Shown: one piece after another, positions 36,338 to 44,491 of the stretch
Position numbering within the stretch: the stretch's first letter is position 1
How the letters are laid out: the number at the start of each line of letters is the position of its first letter
DNA from: Ga0077527 sp964486865
GTDB lineage: Bacteria; Pseudomonadota; Gammaproteobacteria; Burkholderiales; SG8-41
NCBI GenBank assembly: GCA_964486865.1
Contig: CAZAOZ010000014.1
Location: 1 to 62,180, forward strand
Reading direction: 5' to 3'
Length of the DNA stretch: 62,180 bases
Notes under the pieces: generated by a model
Told to the model about the DNA's origin: nothing
Seen by the model: the letters and a program-made list of their open reading frames with translations, nothing else
Databases searched by the model: none
Program-made: the position numbers and the translations under genes

Positions 36338-36664
36338 ATGGATACCCGCAGCATTGATCAACTCCTGGGACAGATGCGCACCGCGGCGGCATTGGCCGCC
36401 GGACGCCCGCAGCCGGCGGCGAAGACGGCGGAGAGCCCGCGCAGCGGATTCTCCGAGGCGCTGCAATCGGCAATCCAGCAGACCAACAGTGTGCAACACA
36501 AGGCGCAGGATCTGGCGCGCGGCTTCGAAATCGGCACGCCCGGCGTGCAATTGCATGACGTCATGGTGTCGATGCAGAAGGCGAACATCTCTTTCCAGCA
36601 GATGGTGCAGGTGCGCAACCGGCTGGTGTCGGCGTATCAAGACATCATGAACATGCAGGTCTAG
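36338..36664 (+). CDS. fliE: Flagellar MS-ring/rod adaptor FliE
   Basis: FliE joins the MS-ring to the proximal rod. The 108-residue protein MDTRSIDQLLGQMRTAAALA has the family C-terminus (GVQLHDVMVSMQKANISFQQ, MVQVRNRLVSAYQDIMNMQV). ATG 36338 has GAAAGG eight bases upstream. It follows fleR by 47 bases rather than preceding fliF, from which it is separated by fleSR and opposite strand. Confidence 0.96.
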   Translation: MDTRSIDQLLGQMRTAAALAAGRPQPAAKTAESPRSGFSEALQSAIQQTNSVQHKAQDLARGFEIGTPGVQLHDVMVSMQKANISFQQMVQVRNRLVSAYQDIMNMQV

Positions 36665-36672
36665 AAGAACCA

Positions 36673-36705
36673 GTGATGGGTGATGAGCGATGAGTGATGA
36701 GCGGG
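36673..36705. repeat. GTGATGAG-type heptamer repeat
   Basis: Four or five imperfect tandem copies of a GTGATGA/GCGATGA heptamer lie just after the fliE stop. Related arrays are at 49863-49908 (reverse orientation), 55566-55589 and in the element at 58061-58109. It is non-coding. Confidence 0.7.
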
Positions 36706-36765
36706 AAACCTGCGGCTGCGGAGCCCGATGGATAGGGGCGCTTTGCCCGTTCCATGCTTTTAAAA

Positions 36766-36783
36766 AGTTGTTAAAAAACAACT
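36766..36783. terminator. AT-rich hairpin between convergent fliE and ycgR
   Basis: AGTTGTT and AACAACT form a 7-bp stem around AAAA, inside an AT-rich 60-base stretch with A- and T-runs on both sides. It is a plausible bidirectional terminator for fliE and ycgR, though the stem is weak. Confidence 0.4.
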
Positions 36784-36812
36784 AGTTATATTGTTTTATA
36801 TGGCGCGACGGG

Positions 36813-37589
36813 TCATGCAAAGTTGTTGGTGCGTGCGCGCTGCCCGCGCTGCTGCTGCATGATGTAGCGCTGTATCAGCACCCGGTTTTTTTCCGGCAGC
36901 GCGATGAACTGGTAGCCGCAACGACGCAATTTTCGCCCGTTGGCGAGAGTCACCTCAAAAGTATTGCGCAGTTCAGCCGTGGCTTGCAGCGTGCCGATGT
37001 CCGGCAGTGCAATTTTGCATTCGAAGCGCGTGTTCGGCTCGAACAGCGGCAGCGTGGTGCTGGAAGTGGTGCCAAACCCGCCGCAACTGATGTCGGCGAC
37101 GCTCAACTCCAGCGGTTGGGCTTCGCCCCCCGTCTGCATGGTCAACAGGCACTTGATCGGGTTGGTTACCGGTGTCGTCAGGCGGAAATATTCGCGGCGC
37201 TGCAGGCGCAGCAATTTGTCGGGCATGGGCACCCGGAATGCCTCGCGGCCGTCGTGTTCAACCACGTCGGCATCGCTGCAGATGAACTGCACCTTGACCT
37301 TGTCCACCGAAGTGACGCAGACCAGGCGCGGCGCCTGCGGCAGACGCGCATTGGCCTGCGGGTCAGGCCCGCGGTCAAAGATGACCGTGCCGTGCTCATC
37401 ATCGACATCGAGGATTGCAGTGACGATGAACGAGTTGCCTTCGTCAAAATAGATCGACAGCAGCGTGTTCTTGTGCATGATGGCGCGCAGGATCGACGCG
37501 ATTTCCACGCGCGAATGCATGTAATAAATGCTGTCGTCAGCGGCGTTCATCAGTTCGAATTTAAGCAATGCCTGGCCGTTGTTGCGCAT
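36813..37589 (-). CDS. ycgR: PilZ-domain flagellar brake protein YcgR
   Basis: YcgR binds c-di-GMP and slows the motor at the FliG/MotA interface. The 258-residue protein has an N-terminal YcgR domain (about 15-125) and a C-terminal PilZ domain starting at QRREYFRL (the RxxxR c-di-GMP motif, about residue 133) with the second motif DISCGGFG (about 173). Both ligand motifs are intact. It sits among flagellar genes, convergent with fliE. Confidence 0.93.
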   Translation of the reverse strand: MRNNGQALLKFELMNAADDSIYYMHSRVEIASILRAIMHKNTLLSIYFDEGNSFIVTAILDVDDEHGTVIFDRGPDPQANARLPQAPRLVCVTSVDKVKVQFICSDADVVEHDGREAFRVPMPDKLLRLQRREYFRLTTPVTNPIKCLLTMQTGGEAQPLELSVADISCGGFGTTSSTTLPLFEPNTRFECKIALPDIGTLQATAELRNTFEVTLANGRKLRRCGYQFIALPEKNRVLIQRYIMQQQRGQRARTNNFA

Positions 37590-37660
37590 TTTTTTTCCGC
37601 AGATCTATGTACCGAAGATAATCCGGCGCAATGCCTGTGGAATGCATGAACAACGGGGCA

Positions 37661-37975
37661 TTAGCTCCCCTTTCCTGCGATTCCGGTCCGCACGCCGACG
37701 GCCGCGTGTTGCTCCAGCTGGTAAATCCAGGCCAGCAGCTCCGCAATGGCGGTGTACAGGCTTTCGGGTATCCTCGCGTCGAGGTCTACGTGCATCAGCA
37801 GGCTGACCAGTTCCGGCGATTCGTGGACATAGATGCCGGCTGCGCGCGCCTTCTCGATGATGACTTCCGCAGTGACGCCGTGCCCCTTGGCGACGACGCG
37901 CGGCGCCTGGTCGCTGTCCTGGTAGGTGAGCGCGACGGCACGGGACGGGGTGTACCCGCGTTGCGGCGTCGTCAT
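37661..37975 (-). CDS. FlhB C-terminal-domain paralogue (FhlB/YlqH type)
   Basis: The 104-residue protein lacks membrane segments and aligns only with the cytoplasmic C-terminal piece of FlhB: SRAVALTYQDSDQAPRVVAK corresponds to the part just after the NPTH cleavage site, and IPESLYTAIAELLAWIYQLE to the FlhB end. It therefore mimics the free fragment made by FlhB self-cleavage. Stand-alone proteins of this kind are known to substitute in part for that fragment in other bacteria. It overlaps the second FliK-like gene by four bases (ATGA), so a hook-length switch partner is likely. Confidence 0.88.
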   Translation of the reverse strand: MTTPQRGYTPSRAVALTYQDSDQAPRVVAKGHGVTAEVIIEKARAAGIYVHESPELVSLLMHVDLDARIPESLYTAIAELLAWIYQLEQHAAVGVRTGIAGKGS

Positions 37976-39042
37976 GGCGCACCGTGGCCGGTGATGCGGG
38001 ACGGATCCGTCCGGGGAGCCGGCGGTGTCTGCGTGACGACCAGTTCGCGGACGGTGATTCCGGCGGTGGACAGCGCGGCATGCAGCGCGGCGCGCCCGGC
38101 ATGGAGGGCATCGGCACTGTCGGTTTCTGCGGCGTGTATGCGCATGCCGACGGTGGCGCCGCGCACTTCCAGCGCAGCGGTGACCGGCCCCAGATGCGGC
38201 AGCACCAGGCGCAGCTGGGTCTGCCATGTTCCCGTTGTTTCGTTTCCTGCGGTTGTTCCCGGCGGCGCATCTTCGTCGCGCTCGCGGAGTTCCCATTCCG
38301 CAGGCTGTCCCGGCCACAGTTCGCCGCACCAGTACAGGCGTCGTGAATCCAGCGCATCGAGCTGTGCGCGTACCAGCGGCAGCGTATCCGGATGGGTATG
38401 GAGTTGCCGCGCCGCTGTTTGCGGTCCCGCCATTGCGGCAGACGATGATGAGGTTGACGATGATAAGGCGTCGCCGGCGAGCGGCGCAGGCTGCGGCAGG
38501 CGCGGGGACAGTTGTGCCTGCGGTTCGGCGGCGAGCTGCGCCCAGGCGCGTGTTCCCGCGGCCCATTCCGCCTGATGCGCTTCATAGAACAGGCCGCTGC
38601 CCGAAATGACCTGCGCCAGCTGCCCGGCCGCTGTTGATGGTTGCACGGGGGGCGCTGCGAGCAGCGGCTGCGCAGCGACAATGACACCGGGACGCGGCAT
38701 GCCCGGAGCGGAGAGCCGGCCGATCAGCGTTGCGGCACGGCTGATTTCAGGCGCCGGATCGTGGCCGGATGCGCCGTCAACCAGTTCGAGGATCAGGCGC
38801 GGTTCGCGGGCGACGACCATCAGGTCGATGAGATCGCCGGGCGCCAGCGGTCGCGGCGGCATAAACAGAAAAATGCGCCCGGCAGCGCTGACCCGCACCT
38901 GGCCGTCGGCAAAGAGCGCTTCGACGCGCCCGCGAATGATGCCCTCGGGCAGCGTATCCGCGCCGGGCACGATCGTTGCGCCCGGCGCGGAATGGCGCTG
39001 CGGGTGATAGCCGGACGCAGGCTCTGCAGGGTAGATCAGCAC
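37972..39042 (-). CDS. Second FliK-like hook-length control protein
   Basis: The 356-residue protein has a small beta-rich N-terminal part (IIRGRVEALFADGQVRVSAA, about 35-54, and FLFMPPRPLAPGDLIDLMVV), a long Ala/Pro/Ser linker, and a C-terminal FliK-type domain (TWQTQLRLVLPHLGPVTAAL, about 270-289). Only the C-terminal domain resembles FliK; the canonical fliK is at 27628-28602. The start is GTG 39042. Paired with the FlhB-like protein, it may form a parallel substrate-switch module. Confidence 0.78.
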   Translation of the reverse strand: MLIYPAEPASGYHPQRHSAPGATIVPGADTLPEGIIRGRVEALFADGQVRVSAAGRIFLFMPPRPLAPGDLIDLMVVAREPRLILELVDGASGHDPAPEISRAATLIGRLSAPGMPRPGVIVAAQPLLAAPPVQPSTAAGQLAQVISGSGLFYEAHQAEWAAGTRAWAQLAAEPQAQLSPRLPQPAPLAGDALSSSTSSSSAAMAGPQTAARQLHTHPDTLPLVRAQLDALDSRRLYWCGELWPGQPAEWELRERDEDAPPGTTAGNETTGTWQTQLRLVLPHLGPVTAALEVRGATVGMRIHAAETDSADALHAGRAALHAALSTAGITVRELVVTQTPPAPRTDPSRITGHGAP

Positions 39043-39089
39043 GGCATCTCCGCAGTCGGTGGCCGCAGTGCGGCAATTACTGATCTTTT

Positions 39090-39113
39090 CCTAATTCACG
39101 GCAGTGAATTAGG
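39090..39113. repeat. 10-bp stem hairpin, CCTAATTCAC
   Basis: CCTAATTCAC and GTGAATTAGG are exact inverted copies around GGCA. It lies downstream of fliT and upstream of the second FliK-like gene on the minus strand. There is no T-run in the fliT direction, so its terminator role is uncertain. Confidence 0.55.
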
Positions 39114-39121
39114 TCGGTTCT

Positions 39122-39146
39122 CACCCTCTCCCTCCGGGAGAGGGTG
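39122..39146. repeat. REP-like CCCTCTCCC/GGGAGAGGG hairpin
   Basis: CACCCTCTCCC and GGGAGAGGGTG form a perfect 11-bp stem around TCC, followed by GGGGAGAGGG. This sequence type is a common extragenic palindrome in many proteobacteria. It probably ends or stabilises the fliDST message. Confidence 0.7.
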
Positions 39147-39198
39147 GGGGAGAGGGATTGAGCGTTCTGATTGTCATAAGTCATGAAACGCTCAACAG

Positions 39199-39531
39199 TC
39201 AGTGGCCGTTGTATGCGTCATGCAGCCGCTGGCTGCGATCCGCGGTGCCCAGCCATTGTCCGAGTTCGGCGATCCAGGGTTCGACGAGGCTGCGGATTTC
39301 GGCGTCATTGGCGATGACCTGGCGGATCAACGCCGCCTTGCGCTGCGTGACCTCGGGCGTCGCCGGTGCCGCGTCAGACGCATCGACCAGGCCGGCAAAT
39401 GCATTTCTGCATACATGCTCGAGTTCAATCAACTGTTCCCATTGCTGGCACCGCGCCGCGGCCAGCATCTCGCTGGTCAGTTGGGCGATGCGCTCATAGG
39501 CCGCGCAGGATGGTATGGCTGCCTGGGTCAT
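39199..39531 (-). CDS. fliT: Flagellar export chaperone FliT-like protein
   Basis: The 110-residue helical protein follows fliS with an ATGA overlap, the usual place for FliT, the FliD chaperone. It has ERIAQLTSEMLAAARCQQWE near the start and RKAALIRQVIANDAEIRSLV (about 66-85). FliT proteins are poorly conserved, so the call leans on size, helical pattern and position. Confidence 0.75.
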   Translation of the reverse strand: MTQAAIPSCAAYERIAQLTSEMLAAARCQQWEQLIELEHVCRNAFAGLVDASDAAPATPEVTQRKAALIRQVIANDAEIRSLVEPWIAELGQWLGTADRSQRLHDAYNGH

Positions 39532-39965
39532 GCCGCTCCCCTGATGCCGGGGGTTACAGGCACCGCGGGTTTTGCGGCGCCACCCACCTGTGCCCACGCG
39601 TCCTTCAGGTCGCCGAGCAGCTGGTGCACTTCTTCGAGCGGGCGGTCGGAGGCATGAAGATTTGCGGAGAGCAGTTGCTTGCACATGTAGTCATACAGGT
39701 CGGCCAGGTGCTGGGCAAGCTCACCGCCGCTGTTCATGTCGAGACTGGCCTTGAGCCCGTTCTCGATGATCATGATCGCCTTCGAAGCGGCCATGCCGCG
39801 GGCGGCGATCTGCTTGTTGCGCAGGTGCTGGCGGGTATCGTTGACCGCGATCATCGCGCCTTCGAACAGCATCAGCACGAGCTTGTGCGGATCGGCGGCT
39901 TCGATACCGGATTCAACGCCGACCTTGGCATAGGCGTTGAGTGCGCGCCGGGCTTGACCGTACAT
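39528..39965 (-). CDS. fliS: Flagellin export chaperone FliS
   Basis: FliS binds the flagellin C-terminus and prevents early polymerisation. The 145-residue protein has YGQARRALNAYAKVGVESGI at the start, PHKLVLMLFEGAMIAVNDTR (about 26-45) and the tail LLGDLKDAWAQV. It lies between fliD and fliT. Confidence 0.96.
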   Translation of the reverse strand: MYGQARRALNAYAKVGVESGIEAADPHKLVLMLFEGAMIAVNDTRQHLRNKQIAARGMAASKAIMIIENGLKASLDMNSGGELAQHLADLYDYMCKQLLSANLHASDRPLEEVHQLLGDLKDAWAQVGGAAKPAVPVTPGIRGAA

Positions 39966-39980
39966 GGTGTTTCTCCTCGG

Positions 39981-41966
39981 TTATCTCTGTGAATTGGAGC
40001 CAGGCAGATTCGCCAGTTGCTGCGACAGGAAATCGCTGGTCTTTTTCAGGTTGGCGATCAGGGTGTCCAAAGCGGTAAATTGCGCGCGGTAGCGTTTCTC
40101 GACGTCGGCCAGCCGCGCCTCCAGCTCCGTGCGCCGCGTGCCGACATTCTTGATCGAGGCGCTGATGCCGTCCATGCGGCCATCGACCAGGCTGTCGTTC
40201 TCCAGCATTTTTCCCGCCAGCTTGTTCAGTTCGTCGGCGTAGCCGCGCGCGAAACTGACCGTGCCGCGGACGCCCGTGGCGCCGCCCGCCACGTTGATTG
40301 CAAGGCCGCCGCTGTCGCCGGTCCCCGTGAGGGTCTGGCCCGAGCCGGTTGCCGAGGCGCCGCCGATGGTTCCGGCGACATCCACACCCGCCGTTTCGGC
40401 CGGCATACCGAATAAATCCGGTTTGCCGGTTCCGCCCAGGATGGCCACTGTCGAAGCCGAGCCGTAGCGGTTGGAAGTGACGCTGAGTACGCCGCCGGAC
40501 TGCGTGACGGCCACGCTGATGCCGGCGGAAGAAAGCGCGGTAACGCCGTTGATCTTTGACTGGATTTCAGCGGCCAGCGTGGCCGCGGTATAGGTGCCGG
40601 CGGCGAGCGTCACGCTGGCCGCGACGCCATTCACCGTCAGGTCGAGCGTATCGTTGGCGGCTGCATTGATGGTGAGCGCCGCGGCCTGACCGCCGATAGC
40701 CTTGCCCTGGGTGGCGAGCTGGCTGATATTGAGCAGATAGGCGCCGTTTTTCGTGTTGGCGGTCGAACTGACGAATGACACCAGGCTGTCGGTCGGCCGG
40801 GCCACTGCGGCAAACAGCGTTGACACATCCTTGGCGGCATCGCCCAGGACTGCAGTCAGCTTGGCGGTATCGAGCTTGAGCGAGCCATCTTTTTGAAATG
40901 AAATTCCGATATCCGAAAGCGCGGTCAGGCCGCCGCCGGCTGTCGGCAGCGCGGTATTGAACGCGCGGCGCAGCTGGGTCTGGGCCGAGCGCACCGTGGC
41001 GTCGCCGGTCAGTATCGACGCCTTGTTGTTCGTCGCGTCATATTTCGACAGGTCGGTGAGAGTCTTGTTGAGGCTGTTGTAGGCATCGACGAAGGATTGC
41101 ACCGCCGCCTGGGTGCCTGCGGTGTCGCGGGCCACGGTCAGCGTGGTCGTGGCGGGGGTGTTGGCCTTGAGCAGGTTCAGTGTCACGCCTTCGATGGCGT
41201 CGGTGAGGGTGTTCGAGGCCTTGCTGATGCTGATGCCGTCGATCACCACCACGGCATTCTGTGCCGCGACGGTCTGCGTGAGATTCGTGGTGCCGCCGGT
41301 GGCCGCGTTGTAGACCAGTTGCGACAGTCCCGCCGTATCGGTATGGGCCAGGTCGTCGTCCGCCACGGTGATTTTCAGGGCATTGGCGAGGCCGCTGTCC
41401 TTCGCGGCGACCACCAGCCGGTTGCCGGTGCCGTCATTGACGATGCTGGCGGAGGCGCCGACGTTGGCGGCGTTGATGGCATCGCGCACGCCGGCCAGCG
41501 ACGACTGGTTGCTGGAAATGGTGATGGTGCCGGCGGGCTTGTCCGGATTGAGCGTGAAGGCGCCGCCGCTGTAAGTGCCGAACTGGATGGTGATGGTTCC
41601 GCTGCCGACCGTGGTGCCGGTGGTGGCGAAAGTGCCGGACTTGAGTTTGTGCGCCTGGGCGAGGGTCTGCACCTCGACTGCGTAGCTTCCCGCCTTCGCC
41701 GCCGGTGATGCGCTGACCGCGGCCGTCGTCGTGTCGGCAAGGTTTGCCGTGACTCCGGTAAACTTTGCCGGGGTGGCCAGCGCGGCAACGGCGCTCTGGA
41801 ATGAAGACAGCGCTCCTTTGAGGCTGCCATAGGCCGTGATCTGCGCCTGGTACTTCGCTTCTTTCCGGTCCAGGGCGGCCAGGGGCCGGCGCTCCAGTGA
41901 CATCAGTTGCTGGACAATATTCGTGACGTCGAGCCCGGAGCCGACTCCCGCTGAAGAAATAGCCAT
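39981..41966 (-). CDS. fliD: Filament cap protein FliD (HAP2)
   Basis: FliD caps the filament tip and guides flagellin insertion. The 661-residue product starts MAISSAGVGSGLDVTNIVQQ, has LMSLERRPLAALDRKEAKYQ, a long Ala/Thr-rich centre and the C-terminal coiled coil (RYRAQFTALDTLIANLKKTS, then FLSQQLANL). It is rather long because of the central domains. Confidence 0.96.
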   Translation of the reverse strand: MAISSAGVGSGLDVTNIVQQLMSLERRPLAALDRKEAKYQAQITAYGSLKGALSSFQSAVAALATPAKFTGVTANLADTTTAAVSASPAAKAGSYAVEVQTLAQAHKLKSGTFATTGTTVGSGTITIQFGTYSGGAFTLNPDKPAGTITISSNQSSLAGVRDAINAANVGASASIVNDGTGNRLVVAAKDSGLANALKITVADDDLAHTDTAGLSQLVYNAATGGTTNLTQTVAAQNAVVVIDGISISKASNTLTDAIEGVTLNLLKANTPATTTLTVARDTAGTQAAVQSFVDAYNSLNKTLTDLSKYDATNNKASILTGDATVRSAQTQLRRAFNTALPTAGGGLTALSDIGISFQKDGSLKLDTAKLTAVLGDAAKDVSTLFAAVARPTDSLVSFVSSTANTKNGAYLLNISQLATQGKAIGGQAAALTINAAANDTLDLTVNGVAASVTLAAGTYTAATLAAEIQSKINGVTALSSAGISVAVTQSGGVLSVTSNRYGSASTVAILGGTGKPDLFGMPAETAGVDVAGTIGGASATGSGQTLTGTGDSGGLAINVAGGATGVRGTVSFARGYADELNKLAGKMLENDSLVDGRMDGISASIKNVGTRRTELEARLADVEKRYRAQFTALDTLIANLKKTSDFLSQQLANLPGSNSQR

Positions 41967-42002
41967 GCTTTCTTTCCCTGGATACTGTCCGTAAGTGAGT
42001 GA

Positions 42003-42338
42003 TCAGGCCGTTCCGTTGAATAGCAAACCCTGCATGTTGTCCAGCGCACGCGCTATCGCCAGGGCTTCTTCCGTTGGCATCTGGCGGATGACCTCATTGG
42101 TTTGCGAGTCCACAACCCGGATAATGGTCCTGCCGGTTCCTTTGTCGATTGTAAAAAGCAAATTCTGTGCCATGGACGCTGCAACACGCTGAATCTGTTC
42201 CACCGCCTGCTGCACCTGCTCCGGACCTGAGGGCAGTTCGGGCAATGCCACGACGGGTGGAGCCGCCGGAACGGTCACGTGCGGCGCCGGCGCGGGCCGG
42301 GGCATACCCCCCGATTCGCCCAGTTGCTGGATATTCAT
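42003..42338 (-). CDS. flaG: FlaG family protein
   Basis: FlaG proteins affect filament length in other bacteria. The 111-residue protein has a Pro-rich start and the FlaG domain (LLFTIDKGTGRTIIRVVDSQ, about 60-79, then TNEVIRQMPTEEALAIARAL). It lies between fliC and fliD as usual. A weak sigma-28-like pair, TAAG (at the fliC stop) and ACCGATGA with a 14-base spacer (about 42396-42421), might drive flaG-fliD-fliS-fliT; confidence in that site is low. Confidence 0.93.
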   Translation of the reverse strand: MNIQQLGESGGMPRPAPAPHVTVPAAPPVVALPELPSGPEQVQQAVEQIQRVAASMAQNLLFTIDKGTGRTIIRVVDSQTNEVIRQMPTEEALAIARALDNMQGLLFNGTA

Positions 42339-42365
42339 GTGGTTACTCCTTGAATGCTGAATGAG

Positions 42366-42393
42366 CGCGGGGCGGCCTTGTGACCGCCCCGCG
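42366..42393 (-). terminator. GC-rich hairpin after fliC
   Basis: CGCGGGGCGG and CCGCCCCGCG form a perfect 10-bp stem around an 8-base loop, 25 bases beyond the fliC stop and ahead of flaG. No U-run follows, so it may work as a 3' stabiliser for the abundant fliC message or as an attenuator. Confidence 0.6.
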
Positions 42394-42418
42394 TATCATC
42401 GGTCAGCTACGACTTGCC

Positions 42419-44239
42419 TTAGCCGCGGAGCAGCGCCAGCACGTTGTTCGGCAGTGCGTTGGCTTGCGCCAGCATCGCCACACCGGCCTGCTGCAGGATC
42501 TGGCCGCGGGTCAGGTTCGCGGTTTCCTGCGCGAAGTCCGCATCCAGAATCCGGCTGCGTGCCGCGCTCAGGTTCTCGGAGGTGGTGGTCAGGTTGGAGA
42601 CCGTCGAACCGAACCGGTTTTGTACCGCACCCAGATCGGCCCGGATGCTGGTGACCTGGCTCAGCGCACCGTCGAGAATGGCGATCGCCAGATTGGCCCC
42701 CGCCACCGTCGAGATGTTCACGGTGTCCAGCCTTGTCAGGGAAGACGATGCCGTGGACACACCCGCATAGGCCACATCCGCGCCGCCGACCGTGAAGTTG
42801 ACGGGCGAGCTGAGGGTCAGCGTGCCGCGCGTGGTGACGCCAGTGCCGTCGGCGGGTGCGGTACCCGCAACAGTGATGGCGATAGTCGCAGTACCTGCTG
42901 AGGTCTCGGCGAGAGCAATATTGCCGGAGCCGAGCTTGGTATCCGTGAAAGTCAGCGTAGTGGCAGCGACTGTGATTGCAGACTGAACACTGGAGCGTCC
43001 GGCCGTATATTCAGCATTGACAGCGGTGTTCAGTGCGGCGATGGTGAGGGTCGGCGTGCTGGCCGCTCCAAGCGTTACGGCGACATTGCCAGCAGTGACA
43101 GCTCCACCTGTGGTTAGCTCGTAGGTTCTGCCTCCGATAGTGAACGTGTCTCCGGTAGCCAAGGCGGGAGCACCAGTATCAAGGTTTCCGGCGCCGAATA
43201 CCAGGGTATTTACTTCGTTCACGGCGGCGTTGGCGCCAACCGATACATCAAGACCTGTGGCGTTCTGGATCGCCTGGGCTCCGGCTGCCGTCGCGGGACT
43301 GGAAGTAACCGCGATGTTGCGGCCATCGGAGGTGGTCAGGGTCAGGGCGCCGGTGCTCGCGTCAGCAGAAGCAGTCACGCCGGTCTGGTTGGTGACGGCA
43401 TTGATCGCGGTGGCGGCATTGCGACCCTGGGTGACGGCGCTGACGTCGGCGGCGACCGCACCGATCGCGATGCCGTTGATCAGCAATGCGCCGCTGGCCA
43501 GACCGGAGCGGGCGATCGGAGCGGCCCCGGCCAGCGAACTGGCCGCAGTGGCGGAGACGCCGGTGATGGCGGACTTGGCGTTGATGGCGGTGGCCTTGGC
43601 CGTCGCGCTGTCGGCGGTGACGCCGGCGGCGCTGGTGGCGGCGGAGACGCCGACTTCGGTGCCGTTGATGGTGAATCCGGCGCCGTCGAAGGCGCTGCTG
43701 GTGACGGCAGAGCCGGTCATCTGGTAGGTGCCCAGCACGTTGGTCGTCGCACCGTTGATGCCGAAGGAAATGATCTGGTTCGCGTTCGCGCCGACCTGGA
43801 ACTGCGCGCTGCTGAACGTGCCGTCGAGAATGTTCTGGCCGTTGAACTGCGTGGTCTGGCCGATACGCTGGATTTCCGCCAGCAACTGGTTGACCTCGGC
43901 GTTCAGCGCGGTGCGGTCAGAAGCGGAGTTGGTCGAGTTCGCCGACTGAATGGCCAGTTCGCGAATACGCTGCAGTGAGTTGCCCGTCTCGCCCAGGGCG
44001 CCCTCGGCGGTTTGCGCCAGGGAAATGCCGTCGTTGGCATTGCGCGTGGCCTGGTTGAGGCCGCGGATCTGGGTGGTGAAACGCTCGGAAATCGCGAGTC
44101 CGGCAGCATCGTCCTTGGCGCTGTTGATGCGCAGGCCGGAAGACAGGCGTTGCAGGGACGTCGCCAGCGCGGTCTGCGAAGTGTTCAGGTTGCGCTGCGC
44201 GTTCAGTGACGCGATGTTGGTGTTGATGATTTGGGGCAT
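42419..44239 (-). CDS. fliC: Flagellin FliC
   Basis: This is the filament subunit, 606 residues. Conserved D0/D1 ends are clear: MPQIINTNIASLNAQRNLNT, LSSGLRINSAKDDAAGLAIS at the N-terminus and ENLSAARSRILDADFAQETA, QILQQAGVAMLAQANALPNN at the C-terminus. The 300-residue centre (about 180-500) is Ala/Thr/Val-rich and variable, and part of it (about 42840-43300) is visibly less GC-rich than its neighbours. RBS AAGGAGA precedes the ATG. Two tandem sigma-28-like promoters lie at 44332-44358 and 44455-44481. Confidence 0.98.
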   Translation of the reverse strand: MPQIINTNIASLNAQRNLNTSQTALATSLQRLSSGLRINSAKDDAAGLAISERFTTQIRGLNQATRNANDGISLAQTAEGALGETGNSLQRIRELAIQSANSTNSASDRTALNAEVNQLLAEIQRIGQTTQFNGQNILDGTFSSAQFQVGANANQIISFGINGATTNVLGTYQMTGSAVTSSAFDGAGFTINGTEVGVSAATSAAGVTADSATAKATAINAKSAITGVSATAASSLAGAAPIARSGLASGALLINGIAIGAVAADVSAVTQGRNAATAINAVTNQTGVTASADASTGALTLTTSDGRNIAVTSSPATAAGAQAIQNATGLDVSVGANAAVNEVNTLVFGAGNLDTGAPALATGDTFTIGGRTYELTTGGAVTAGNVAVTLGAASTPTLTIAALNTAVNAEYTAGRSSVQSAITVAATTLTFTDTKLGSGNIALAETSAGTATIAITVAGTAPADGTGVTTRGTLTLSSPVNFTVGGADVAYAGVSTASSSLTRLDTVNISTVAGANLAIAILDGALSQVTSIRADLGAVQNRFGSTVSNLTTTSENLSAARSRILDADFAQETANLTRGQILQQAGVAMLAQANALPNNVLALLRG

Positions 44240-44331
44240 TTGATTCTCCTTGCGAGAAGTTTAGGTTGAGCGGCGCGTTTGCCGGTGACTACGGTAGGCC
44301 TCATCGGCAGAAACCGCCGTCGCCTTTGCAG

Positions 44332-44358
44332 TTACGACCTTGTTAAAACAGAACTTTA
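44332..44358 (-). promoter_or_regulatory. Predicted sigma-28 promoter of fliC, proximal copy
   Basis: On the minus strand TAAAGTTC starts at 44358; after TAAA and 15 bases the -10 reads GGTCGTAA (44339-44332), or GTCGTAAC at spacing 16. The -35 extension is near-perfect, the -10 is weaker than at motA or the GGDEF gene. It is about 95 bases from the flagellin start. Confidence 0.5.
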
Positions 44359-44454
44359 GGGGCGGGGTCACGTCAGGCGGTGATCATCCGGTTTTGCCGG
44401 CTGCCTTGGCCGTGTACATGGCCTCATCGACAGAAACCGCCGTCACCCTTGCAG

Positions 44455-44481
44455 TTACGACCTTGTTGAGCCGGAACTTTA
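44455..44481 (-). promoter_or_regulatory. Predicted sigma-28 promoter of fliC, distal copy
   Basis: It has the same TAAAGTTC and GGTCGTAA elements at the same spacing as the proximal copy, 123 bases further upstream and 11 bases beyond the GGDEF stop. The first part of the spacer differs between copies (TGTTTT against CGGCTC), while the promoter elements do not. Confidence 0.5.
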
Positions 44482-44491
44482 GGCGGGCACG

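Noticed and set aside
42840..43300. Lower-GC centre of fliC considered as a horizontally acquired insertion
   Set aside because: Variable flagellin centres commonly differ in composition, and the frame and flanks are continuous; no junction repeats were seen.
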